Positions 1 to 7,583 of a DNA stretch of 64,000 nt are shown here, in pieces. Below the pieces are notes generated by a model, which saw nothing but the letters and a program-made list of their open reading frames with translations, did not search any database and was not told the DNA's origin. Within the stretch, counting starts at the first letter, position 1, and the number at the start of each line of letters is the position of its first letter. The DNA lies in contig NZ_AOIV01000011.1 in assembly GCF_000337095.1 (NCBI RefSeq), positions 170,764 through 234,763 on the forward strand, written 5' to 3'. The position numbers and the translations under genes are program-made. The DNA is from Halogeometricum pallidum JCM 14848. Its GTDB lineage: Archaea; Halobacteriota; Halobacteria; Halobacteriales; Haloferacaceae.

Positions 1-1020
1 GAACCCCTCGCGCTCCATCGACAGCGCGTCCATGCGTTCCGTCAGGTCGCCGAGTCGCGCAGCGTAGGTGCCGTCTTCGCGCGGCGTCGCCGCATCACTG
101 AAGTGCGCCGGCGCGACCAATACGTCCTCGTCCAGCGGGGTGAGCTTCGACTGGAGGGTGTCGTACAGTTCGCCCGCCGCCGCACGGGCCTCCTCGTCGT
201 CGGCACCTTCGAGGTCGGGCCGGGCGACGCTCTCGGTGAACAGTCCGTCGCCGGTCAGGAGCACGGCGTCGTCGACGAGGTAGGAGGTCATCCCGGAGGT
301 GTGTCCGGGCGTGTGGAGCACGTCGATATCGACCGCACCGACCGAGAGCGTATCGCCGTCGGCGACCGTCTCGTAGTCGGTGTCGTACTCGACGCCGCGC
401 TCGACCGCCGATTCGGGGAGGACGACCCGTGCGCCCGTCTCGGCTGCGAGTTCGCGGACGCCGCTGACGTGGTCGGCGTGGACGTGCGTGTCGATCGCGT
501 ACTCGATGTCCGCGCCCATCATCCGCGCGTCCTGCACGTAATCGTTGACGAACGCCCGAAGCGGATCAACCACAACGGCTTCGCCGTCACTGACGACCAT
601 GTACGCCAGACAACCGCTGGAGGGGCGCTGGTACTGCGCGATCACCGCTTCGGTATCGGCGTCGAGTTCGCGGTACTCGTAGACCCGCGCCCAGCCCTTC
701 ATACCGCCTTCGAGGTTCACGGCGTTCACTCCCGCCTCCAACAGTTGGTCGGCGACGTACTCGCTGGAGCCGCCCTTCGCACAGACGACGATGGTCGGAT
801 CGCCCTCCGGGATGCGTTCGAGCTGCTCGTCGACACCGTCGAGGAGTTCGAAGTAGGGGACGTTGACGACATCGACGCTGTCGCCGTCAATACCCCACTC
901 CTCGAACTCGCTTTCGGCGCGTACGTCGAGGATGCTGACGCGCTCGCCGTCGTCGATGCGCCGTTTGACCTCTTCGGGTGCGATCGAGTCCACTTCCGCG
1001 TTCGATTCTGAATCGTCCAT
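1..1020 (-). CDS. Rhodanese-metallo-beta-lactamase fusion (persulfide dioxygenase/sulfurtransferase type), 3' end cut by window
   Basis: Read on the minus strand from an ATG at 1020, the frame is open for 340 codons and runs off the left edge. The N-terminal ~100 residues are a rhodanese domain whose active-site loop reads CAKGGS (Cys80). A metallo-beta-lactamase domain follows with the zinc motif THVHADH and a later HTPGHT. This two-domain layout is known in enzymes that oxidise or move sulfane sulfur. It is divergent from the TusA/DsrE genes, which supports a role in sulfur trafficking. A TATA-like element lies 26-34 nt before the ATG. The family is clear; the exact substrate is inferred. 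Confidence 0.9.
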   Translation of the reverse strand, partial: MDDSESNAEVDSIAPEEVKRRIDDGERVSILDVRAESEFEEWGIDGDSVDVVNVPYFELLDGVDEQLERIPEGDPTIVVCAKGGSSEYVADQLLEAGVNAVNLEGGMKGWARVYEYRELDADTEAVIAQYQRPSSGCLAYMVVSDGEAVVVDPLRAFVNDYVQDARMMGADIEYAIDTHVHADHVSGVRELAAETGARVVLPESAVERGVEYDTDYETVADGDTLSVGAVDIDVLHTPGHTSGMTSYLVDDAVLLTGDGLFTESVARPDLEGADDEEARAAAGELYDTLQSKLTPLDEDVLVAPAHFSDAATPREDGTYAARLGDLTERMDALSMEREGF

Positions 1021-1045
1021 CTGTACCTCTCGCTACCGTATCCTG

Positions 1046-1054
1046 CCATATAAG
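1046..1054 (-). promoter_or_regulatory. TATA box of the rhodanese-MBL gene
   Basis: The plus-strand string CCATATAAG (CTTATATGG on the minus strand) is centred about 30 nt before the ATG at 1020. That is the spacing of a leaderless haloarchaeal promoter. Confidence 0.55.
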
Positions 1055-1208
1055 AGTGTGTATAGTATTTCTAAGGTTGTGCAATACCGATAGGCCGTAA
1101 ACGTACCCCATGGCGCGTATAATGAATATAAGATGGGGATCGTCCGGGACCCAGTATCGGTAGTGTGGACTTGTCCCAATAACCGACACACTTTTTAGTA
1201 CCACGGCG

Positions 1209-1231
1209 GTATTGGATAATACGCCCAATAC
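1209..1231. promoter_or_regulatory. Inverted repeat over the TATA box of the TusA operon
   Basis: GTATTGG (1209-1215) and CCAATAC (1225-1231) are perfect inverted arms. The spacer contains the TATA-like GATAATAC, 28-36 nt before the tusA-like ATG at 1250, so a protein bound here would block or guide TBP. In the same divergent intergenic region TATCGGTA occurs near 1156 and its reverse complement TACCGATA near 1086. The binding protein is unknown; a redox or sulfur-responsive repressor is an inference. Confidence 0.45.
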
Positions 1232-1249
1232 AGAACGGGCAAACCAACA

Positions 1250-1495
1250 ATGAGTACGGAATACACTGTTACCGAGACGCTCGACGTGCAAGGCGAATCC
1301 TGTCCGATGCCGGTCGTGAAGACGAAGGGGGCCACTGACGACCTGAGCGAGGGCGAGGTGCTAGCGGTGCTCGCCACCGACTCCGGAAGTATGAGCGACA
1401 TCGCCGGGTGGGCGGAGACGACCGACGGCGTCGAACTCCTCGAGCAGGAAGAGGACGGAGACGTGTTCAAACACTACGTGCGCAAGACGGAGTGA
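1250..1495 (+). CDS. TusA-family sulfur carrier protein
   Basis: 81 residues, the normal TusA length. The family signature CPMP (Cys at about residue 17, preceded by LDVQGES) carries the sulfur as a cysteine persulfide in TusA/SirA proteins. It is the first gene of a plus-strand run; the DsrE-like gene starts 2 nt after its stop, so the two are very likely co-transcribed. The partner may be the divergent rhodanese or the DsrE-like protein. The sulfur-carrier call is firm; which pathway receives the sulfur (tRNA thiolation, molybdopterin or sulfane detoxification) is not visible. Confidence 0.9.
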   Translation: MSTEYTVTETLDVQGESCPMPVVKTKGATDDLSEGEVLAVLATDSGSMSDIAGWAETTDGVELLEQEEDGDVFKHYVRKTE

Positions 1496-1497
1496 AC

Positions 1498-2106
1498 ATG
1501 AGTACGAATACATCGGACACCTCGGATACTCGGGAAGCCGTCGAAGCGACCGACGTATCCGAAAACCCATCCGCGTCGGAACTGGCCGCGGAGGTCGAGG
1601 CGCTACGCGAAGAGCTCGCGGACTTGAAAGCTGACGTCGACGACGACGGGACCTCTATGGTCATCGTGTCGACGAAGGGAACGCTGGACATGGCGTACCC
1701 GCCGCTCATCCTCGCCTCGACGGCCGCCGCCTTCGGCTGGGACGTCACCGTGTTCCACACGTTTTGGGGGTTGGACATCCTCCACGAGGAGAAGTCGAAG
1801 AACCTCAAACTCTCGGCGGTCGGTAACCCGAGCATGCCGATGCCGAACGCCGTCGCGTCGCTGCCCGGGATGGACTCGATGGCGACGAAGATGATGAACA
1901 AGAAGATCGCCGACAACGGGACGGCGACCATCGAGGAACTCATCGAGGTGTCGCTCGACCAGGGCGTCGACCTGCAGGCCTGTCAGATGACCATCGACCT
2001 GATGGACTACGACGAGGAGGACTTCTACGACGGCGTCACGACCGGCGTCGGCGCCGCGACGGCGCTCCAGCGCATGGCTGACGCCGACGTGCAACTCCTC
2101 GTCTGA
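1498..2106 (+). CDS. DsrE/DsrF/DrsH-like family protein
   Basis: 202 residues from the ATG at 1498. An in-frame extension back to 1408 overlaps tusA and is rejected. The first ~50 residues are acidic and end in a short coiled-coil-like stretch (AAEVEALREELADLKADV). The DsrE-like fold follows, with VIVSTKGTLDMAYPPLILAS, a Met-rich segment (MPMPNAVASLPGMDSMATKM) and DLQACQMTIDLM, whose cysteine is the likely sulfur-relay residue. Such proteins pass persulfide sulfur or sit with sulfur-handling membrane proteins. The 2-nt spacing from the TusA gene supports a joint role. Confidence 0.88.
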   Translation: MSTNTSDTSDTREAVEATDVSENPSASELAAEVEALREELADLKADVDDDGTSMVIVSTKGTLDMAYPPLILASTAAAFGWDVTVFHTFWGLDILHEEKSKNLKLSAVGNPSMPMPNAVASLPGMDSMATKMMNKKIADNGTATIEELIEVSLDQGVDLQACQMTIDLMDYDEEDFYDGVTTGVGAATALQRMADADVQLLV

Positions 2107-2153
2107 GCACCGTTCATCGAACACACGCGAGATCAACACCTACACTCCAACCC

Positions 2154-2540
2154 ATGAGTTACACGACGCAGAAACAGATAGACGGACAGTTCGACGACGT
2201 CGTCGAACGGACGATCAGCGCACTCGAAGACGAAGGCTTCGGCGTCCTCTGTGACGTCGACGTGCAAGCGACGTTCGCGGAGAAACTGGACGAGGAGTTC
2301 CGTCAGTACCGGATCCTCGGTGCGTGCAACCCGCAACTGGCCTTTCAGGGACTCGAAGAAGAGATCGAACTCGGGGCGCTGCTCCCGTGCAACGTCGTCG
2401 TCTACGAAGGAGACGACGGGACGGTCGTGGTGAGTGCGGTCGACCCCGGTCAACTCGTCGGAATAGCCGGCAATTCCGACCTCGATTCGATCGCGGAGGA
2501 CGTCTCGGAGCGGTTCGAGCGCGTGCTCGACTCGCTATGA
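2154..2540 (+). CDS. DUF302 domain protein (copy 1)
   Basis: 128 residues covering one DUF302 domain, with the family segment YRILGACNPQLA and ELGALLPCNVVVYE. Both cysteines of the fold are kept. DUF302 proteins are small soluble alpha/beta proteins found near sulfur, redox and metal genes; no activity is established. It lies 47 nt after the DsrE-like gene, probably in the same operon. A close paralogue is at 38576-38980 in the metal island. Confidence 0.88.
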   Translation: MSYTTQKQIDGQFDDVVERTISALEDEGFGVLCDVDVQATFAEKLDEEFRQYRILGACNPQLAFQGLEEEIELGALLPCNVVVYEGDDGTVVVSAVDPGQLVGIAGNSDLDSIAEDVSERFERVLDSL

Positions 2541-2637
2541 GTGAGACGACGAACAGGTCGGTCACGACGAACGGAGAACTGGACGCCGCTACGCCACACC
2601 TAATGGGAACCCACCCATTGATTTCGTAATTCACGAT

Positions 2638-3411
2638 ATGAGCGATTCCACCTCGAACACGGCCGAAGAGGAACACTCCGGCCCCGCGAGAGACGGGTAC
2701 GACTGCGACGAGTCGTTCGACGCAGTGAGCGAGGAGGCCCGAACGATGGGTCGGGGGTTCTTCGAGGAGTCGAGCGCACCCGGGTCAGCGATGGCACACC
2801 TCTATCGGGGAGAGATTCACCGAATGACGCTGTGGCGCGAGCGTCTCGACCGCACCTCCAACTGGGCGGTGACGCTCATCGCGGCCATCCTCACCTACGC
2901 GTTCTCCAGCGCGAACCGCCCGCACTACGTCATCCTCGTCGGCGTCGTGATGGTGGCGGTGTTCCTCGTCATCGAAGCCCGTCGATACCGGGGCTACGAC
3001 ATGTGGCGCTCTCGGGTTCGAATACTCCAGCGGAACGTGTTCGCGTACTCGCTGGACCCCTCGCAGGGTATCGAAGACCCGGACTGGCGGCCCCGCCTCT
3101 CGCGTGACTACCGCGAACCCCGCGTGAAGATATCCTACGAGGAGGCCATCGCGCACCGGCTCCGCCGGGTGTATCTCCCACTGTTCACCGTGCTCCTCGG
3201 CGCGTGGCTCTTCCGCGTCCTCGTCACGGCCGACGCCGGGAGCACGTGGCCCGTAAGCGCGTCGGTCGGTGCGGTGTCCGGAACGGTCGCCACCGGCCTC
3301 GTCGGCGTGTTCTACGCGGTGCTCGTCGGGATCACGTTCCGTCCACGCGTCTGGCAGGCCACTGGCGAACTTCGGCGGAACGACATCGGTGCGTGGGACG
3401 ATATCGAGTGA
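2638..3411 (+). CDS. DUF2270 membrane protein
   Basis: 257 residues. After an acidic N-terminus comes HLYRGEIHRMTLWRERLD, a typical DUF2270 opening, then four predicted membrane segments: NWAVTLIAAILTYAFSS, YVILVGVVMVAVFLVIEA, YLPLFTVLLGAWLFRVLV and GTVATGLVGVFYAVLVGIT. Between segments 2 and 3 lies a soluble stretch with RYRGYDMWRSRVRILQRN. The function of the family is unknown. It closes the sulfur-related gene run, though a 97-nt gap allows its own promoter. Confidence 0.85.
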   Translation: MSDSTSNTAEEEHSGPARDGYDCDESFDAVSEEARTMGRGFFEESSAPGSAMAHLYRGEIHRMTLWRERLDRTSNWAVTLIAAILTYAFSSANRPHYVILVGVVMVAVFLVIEARRYRGYDMWRSRVRILQRNVFAYSLDPSQGIEDPDWRPRLSRDYREPRVKISYEEAIAHRLRRVYLPLFTVLLGAWLFRVLVTADAGSTWPVSASVGAVSGTVATGLVGVFYAVLVGITFRPRVWQATGELRRNDIGAWDDIE

Positions 3412-3751
3412 GAGACTCAGTCCTTTCGCGGCACAGTCCGCGACACTGAGCGTCGAGAAGTGGTTGAACGGCGGGTCTCTCCGTCTCGCGTCGCTCGCAC
3501 GTAGTCCAGATAGATTGACCGCAACATCCGTTACTGATTTGCTGCAAACTGAAAACATCTCATCGAGCTACGGTCACAGAGCACTGCCGAGGTAGCCGAT
3601 AGACGGCCCGTCGTTCCGCTCCAAGAAACGGTGGCGTCCGAAGCGGAAACATCGTAGGCATCGATGCCAACGATCTCAACTGCTGGAATCGAAACGAGTC
3701 GGGCTAACGGGCCATATACGTCAAATCAGCCGAAGCGGTTCCGAATGCTGC

Positions 3752-3919
3752 CTACTTGTTGTACGTATCGGGGAGCCGCACCACTCCGTGGAAGTTGAAT
3801 ACGTCGCCGACGACGTCACCGATCCGATCGAAGCTGGGCGAAACTGCAGTCGCAGGCAGATAGAAATTCGTGTTCTCCTTCTCGCTAGCGTCCGCGTCGA
3901 ACTTGGTCAGTTCACTCAT
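3752..3919 (-). CDS. Possible small hypothetical protein (55 aa)
   Basis: An ATG at 3919 opens 55 codons beginning MSELTKFDADASEKENTNFY and ending RLPDTYNK. Composition is haloarchaeal-like (acidic start). I recognise no family. TATA-like AT-rich sequence lies upstream near 3970-3990. It could equally be the tail or remnant of a longer lost gene. Confidence 0.3.
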   Translation of the reverse strand: MSELTKFDADASEKENTNFYLPATAVSPSFDRIGDVVGDVFNFHGVVRLPDTYNK

Positions 3920-4204
3920 TGCAACTACTGCTTACGGCTGTTTCTCCTTAGCCGCTAGCGCGTACAGTTACGGGCTATTTAGTATGCAAGAATTCGTATA
4001 ATTGTTACTGATGGACCAATGGGCCAACGGCCGCTTTGGCCAGCAGACCTGGGGTGGGACCCCCCGGTGCGGTGGTCGATACGGTTCCGGTTAGTTCGTT
4101 CGTGAACAACCCCGTATCGAGGGTCCGTGATCCACGTCCGTCATACGAGTTAGCACACCACCATGGCATATATCGATTGATGCGTCATATGCCACCCCTT
4201 TATC

Positions 4205-4223
4205 TCAGTCTCCGTTCGTTTCT
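4205..4223 (+). repeat. 19-nt motif shared with the BCCT upstream region
   Basis: TCAGTCTCCGTTCGTTTCT occurs here and again, identical, at 20761-20779. Both copies follow a TTTATC string that resembles a TATA box. See the second copy for context. Confidence 0.5.
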
Positions 4224-4473
4224 CTGTCGCCTCGTGGTGCCCCTCCACCAGGATGATACTCAATTGACTGGCCGTTCCGGAGTCACGAAACGACCATCCG
4301 ACGACAACATACCCCCTAATAGAAAAATTTAAGATACCAGTATATATACACATTAGTACTCACAGAAATATGTATAGAAAGACACGCAGATGCCGAGAAA
4401 CTGGAGGTAGCGTGGCTGTGAAAGAGACTCACAAGCGCAGGGTCTACCGCCGAGAGGCGAGGGCGTCACACCA

Positions 4474-5133
4474 ATGTCAATAACAGCCAAAATCCACATC
4501 AAGCACGACCGACTCGCGCTCGTTCCGACGCTACGTTCCCTCGACAACATAAAAATCAGAGTCATCTCCCAAGGAACGACCAACCCCGGGACGACCGTCT
4601 TTCCCTTTTTGGTCGAATGCGACGACCGAGAGTCACTCGAGAGGGCACTGGACGACGACCCGACGGTCGCGAGCTACAAACTCGTTGACTGGGAAGATGG
4701 AAGCGGCATCTACTACATCGAGCACGCCAGCGGAACGAAACTGATCAGCGCCGTCGTAACGGACGTCAACGGCTTCTTGGCCCACACGGAGACGAAGGGC
4801 AATGGCTGGCTGGTCCGGCTCCTCCTCCCCGATAAAGAGGCGCTCAACTCGGTGTGGCAGTACGCCCGCGAGAACGATATTTCGCTCGAGATAATAGAGA
4901 TCTACGGAAACGAGAGTGCGGACGGCGAAAGTTCGTACGGACTCACCCCCGAACAGCGGACCGCTCTCCAAACCGCCTACGAGAAGGGGCACTTTCAGGA
5001 ACCGCGGGACATCTCGCTGACCGAAGTCGCAGAGGAGATGGGGCTGTCGTCGACGGCGATGAGCGGTCGACTCCGACGCGGGATGCGGAACCTCATCGCC
5101 GCGACGATCGCCGATCCGAAAGACGAAGATTGA
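4474..5133 (+). CDS. Bat-type helix-turn-helix transcriptional regulator
   Basis: 219 residues. The N-terminal ~150 residues resemble the haloarchaeal bacterio-opsin-activator sensory fold (segments such as FPFLVECDDRESLERALDDD and WLVRLLLPDKEALNSVWQYA). The C-terminus is the HTH-10 domain: LTPEQRTALQTAYEKGHFQ followed by SLTEVAEEMGLSSTAMSGRL and LRRGMRNLI. Such proteins are DNA-binding regulators that often act on neighbouring genes. It lies directly before the one-carbon island and reads toward it, so it is a candidate regulator of the DmdA-like gene. No ligand can be assigned. Confidence 0.9.
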   Translation: MSITAKIHIKHDRLALVPTLRSLDNIKIRVISQGTTNPGTTVFPFLVECDDRESLERALDDDPTVASYKLVDWEDGSGIYYIEHASGTKLISAVVTDVNGFLAHTETKGNGWLVRLLLPDKEALNSVWQYARENDISLEIIEIYGNESADGESSYGLTPEQRTALQTAYEKGHFQEPRDISLTEVAEEMGLSSTAMSGRLRRGMRNLIAATIADPKDED

Positions 5134-5735
5134 TCCGCCCGCGCCTGAAGAGGTCCCCGGAACGCAGGGCGTTCTGGTGGGCGGACGAGACGCGACCTGG
5201 GACTGTAGAACGGGTTGACGGATTCATTCTGACGCTCGAGGACCAAGTATTCTCCTTGCTCTTCGTAAACGACTAGCTCAGAGGGGAGCGAGAACCACCA
5301 ACTGATTGGACTCGATCCGCGCCGCTTTCCTCGACTCTACGCACGATACGCCGGAAACAGGACAACAGCGCATCGACGGCTGAGACGAGCGACCGTTCCT
5401 TCGTCGCGTACCGAACTCTGATTGCTGCGACCTGAGAACGACGGTGGCCGCAGGCTCTCGCGGTGTTGTAATCTATCCGTCACCTTCTGCCCCTACGAAC
5501 GAAGGACGCGCGAGGGGCATCTCCGCGTCACTCCTCGACCGTCCGCGCGGTCGGTGACTCCCGAGGTTCCCATCAGGCGATCTACGATGGGAGGGGGCCG
5601 ACTCCACCGGTATCTCTCGACGCCACGCCCGGTCAACATGATCGTTGAGTGATGTGGGTTTCCCGGAGGGAACATAAAGGATAGACGTGTTCAACACCGT
5701 CTTTTATCTAGGTTTACCCTGTTGGATTGAATGCT
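5134..5735. other. Intergenic region of about 0.6 kb with the DmdA-like promoter
   Basis: No gene seen. TTTTATCT at about 5702-5709, 28-34 nt before the ATG at 5736, is a good TATA box for a leaderless transcript. A minor CGACCG/CGGTCG stem lies near 5536-5551. Confidence 0.55.
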
Positions 5736-7109
5736 ATGACAGAGGATACCGACCACCCCAACCATCCGGGTGTCGACCAGTCAGACCGCGTACTGCCACG
5801 GAACCTTCGCCAGAGCGGCGATCCGGGTATTCAGATGCTCGTCTCGACTCGAGTGCGGAAATCCCCGTTCTTCGATAAGTCGTTCAACGAGGAGGGCGCC
5901 TGGCGCTGTACCGTGTACAACCGAACGTACCACCCGCGCGGCCTCGTCGAGCCCGAAGATGGCGGTGCGATGGCCGAGTACGAAGCACTAACCGAGAAGG
6001 TCACCCTGTGGGACGTTGCCGTCGAGCGTCAGATTCGCGTGAAGGGGCCGGACGCCGAAGCGCTCACCGATTACGTCATCACGCGTGACGCCACCGAAAT
6101 TGACACGATGAAGGGCAAGTACGTCATCCTCTGCAACGAGGACGGCGGCGTCCTCAACGACCCGATCCTTCTCCGTGTCGAGGACGACGAGTTCTGGTTC
6201 TCGATTTCGGACTCCACGCTCATGCAGTGGCTGCAGGGCGTCAACGTCGGGAAGGACTTCGACGTCGAGATCGACGAGATCGACGTCGCCCCGATGCAGA
6301 TTCAGGGCCCACTCTCCGAGGACGTGATGATCGACGTCGTCGGCGAGGAAGTCAGCGAGATTCCCTACTACGGTCTGATGGAAGCCGAAATCAACGGCGC
6401 CGAGGTGCTGGTGAGTCAGACCGGGTTCTCGGGCGAGAAAGGCTTCGAGATATACGTCAAGGACGCGATGGAGAACGCCGAACGCGTCTGGGACCCGGTG
6501 CTCGACACCGTCAAAGAGCACGGTGGGATGCAGATCGCCCCGGGTCACCACCGCCGCATCGCGGCCGGGATCCTCTCGTGGGGTCAGGACATGGACCACG
6601 AGACCTCGCCGTTCCAAGTGAACCTGGGTTACCAAGTTCCCGACGACAAGGAGGGTGACTACATCGGCAAGGAGGCGCTCGAGCGCCAGAAAGAACAGAT
6701 CGAGAGCGGCGAGTACCCGTTCAACCTCAAGATGGTCGGCCTCAAGATGGCCGGCGAGCCGATCCGCGACTACGCACCGGACTTCTGGATCGTCTCCGAC
6801 CCCGACACGGACGAGGAGTGCGGCTACATGACGTCGCCGTGGTGGAACCCCGAACTCGAGACGAACATCGGACTCGGGTTCGTCCCCGCGGAGAAACTCC
6901 AGAACGAGACCGGAGCGGAACTCAACGACGAAATCTACGAGGAGGACCTCGACATCGAGTTCGAGGTGCACCTCCCCGAGGAGTACGCCGAAGACGGAGA
7001 AGACTCCGTCTACGCCACGGTCGCCGAGGTTCCGTTCAAGGAGTCCGTCAACCCGAGCGCCCGCGAGCAGGCGAAGCTCAGCGCGAAGCAGAAAGCCAGC
7101 GACGACTGA
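5736..7109 (+). CDS. DmdA-like / GcvT-family tetrahydrofolate-dependent demethylase
   Basis: 457 residues from ATG 5736 (an in-frame TTG at 5727 is less likely given the TATA spacing). From about residue 40 the sequence follows the dimethylsulfoniopropionate demethylase branch of the aminomethyltransferase family: STRVRKSPFFDK, TVYN, LWDVAVERQIRVKGPDA, NDPILLRVEDDEFWFSISDS, IQGPLSEDVM and SGEKGFEIYV. The C-terminal barrel ends in an acidic extension of ~60 residues not seen in bacterial DmdA (about 370 aa). The expected reaction moves a methyl from a sulfonium or quaternary amine to THF, giving 5-methyl-THF. MetF, GlyA, FolD and a BCCT transporter nearby support this. DMSP or glycine betaine could be the substrate. 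Confidence 0.85.
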   Translation: MTEDTDHPNHPGVDQSDRVLPRNLRQSGDPGIQMLVSTRVRKSPFFDKSFNEEGAWRCTVYNRTYHPRGLVEPEDGGAMAEYEALTEKVTLWDVAVERQIRVKGPDAEALTDYVITRDATEIDTMKGKYVILCNEDGGVLNDPILLRVEDDEFWFSISDSTLMQWLQGVNVGKDFDVEIDEIDVAPMQIQGPLSEDVMIDVVGEEVSEIPYYGLMEAEINGAEVLVSQTGFSGEKGFEIYVKDAMENAERVWDPVLDTVKEHGGMQIAPGHHRRIAAGILSWGQDMDHETSPFQVNLGYQVPDDKEGDYIGKEALERQKEQIESGEYPFNLKMVGLKMAGEPIRDYAPDFWIVSDPDTDEECGYMTSPWWNPELETNIGLGFVPAEKLQNETGAELNDEIYEEDLDIEFEVHLPEEYAEDGEDSVYATVAEVPFKESVNPSAREQAKLSAKQKASDD

Positions 7110-7143
7110 TCGACTGAGTCGAACCGTCGATTCCGGCCGTCCA

Positions 7144-7157
7144 TTTTCTTCTTTTTT
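7144..7157 (+). terminator. T-rich terminator after the DmdA-like gene
   Basis: TTTTCTTCTTTTTT lies 35 nt after the stop codon of the DmdA-like gene. T-tracts of this kind end archaeal transcripts without needing a hairpin. Confidence 0.5.
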
Positions 7158-7289
7158 GAGACCGTGAGCCGCGGGACTCGTCGCACTCGGTGCGTCTATC
7201 GTCAGGTCCCGATCGGCGGGAAACGGCATCGGAAACAGGGCGTCGCTCTCGCTCGGCATACGTTTGTCGAGCGTGGCCACTCGGCAGAT

Positions 7290-7499
7290 ATGGGAGACGG
7301 CTTCGCAATCGTCGACCCCGACGAGGTGACCACGGTCCGCACGTACGAGAGTCAGGAGGAGGTGCTCGTGGCGATGACCGCCGACGAAATTGAGAGCGAG
7401 AGCGACCCGCACGCCGTCCCGGCGGGCGGCGTCGTCCGGGTCGGCGACGACGTCGTCAGGAACCGCTGTAACCGCACCGGCGAGTGGACGCAGGTCTGA
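7290..7499 (+). CDS. Small hypothetical protein (69 aa)
   Basis: 69 residues from ATG 7290, beginning MGDGFAIVDPDEVTTVRTYE, strongly acidic with one cysteine (VRNRCNRTGEWTQV). No recognised domain. Codon use and acidity look like a real haloarchaeal gene. It lies between the DmdA-like gene and convergent glyA. The longer in-frame extension back to 7164 lacks these traits. Confidence 0.55.
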   Translation: MGDGFAIVDPDEVTTVRTYESQEEVLVAMTADEIESESDPHAVPAGGVVRVGDDVVRNRCNRTGEWTQV

Positions 7500-7583
7500 C
7501 TCGCGTTCGGCGCACGCCGGTGGGTTCCGTCGAGGACTTCGGCGCCTCCGCTGTCGCCGACCTCGCGATCGATGCTGCGGCGC

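Larger units (their letters stand above)
3412..4473. other. Intergenic region of about 1.06 kb
   Basis: No long coding frame is convincing here. It holds a possible 55-codon minus-strand ORF (listed separately), a 19-nt motif at 4205-4223 repeated before the BCCT gene, a short stem-loop near 4231-4250 (TGGTG/CACCA), and an AT-rich promoter-like stretch at 4318-4365 that probably serves the HTH regulator at 4474. Confidence 0.6.

Noticed and set aside
4036-4353. Two overlapping small ORFs (98 codons plus strand, 67 codons minus strand)
   Set aside because: Un-haloarchaeal composition and no domain; the region looks regulatory.
5265-5340. tRNA-like start TAGCTCAGAGGGGAGCG
   Set aside because: The rest cannot form an anticodon arm or acceptor stem, and no T-loop follows.
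5988-7412. Very long open frame opposite the DmdA-like gene (474 codons)
   Set aside because: Antisense shadow caused by GC-rich third positions; no promoter, no family, and the plus strand is clearly coding.
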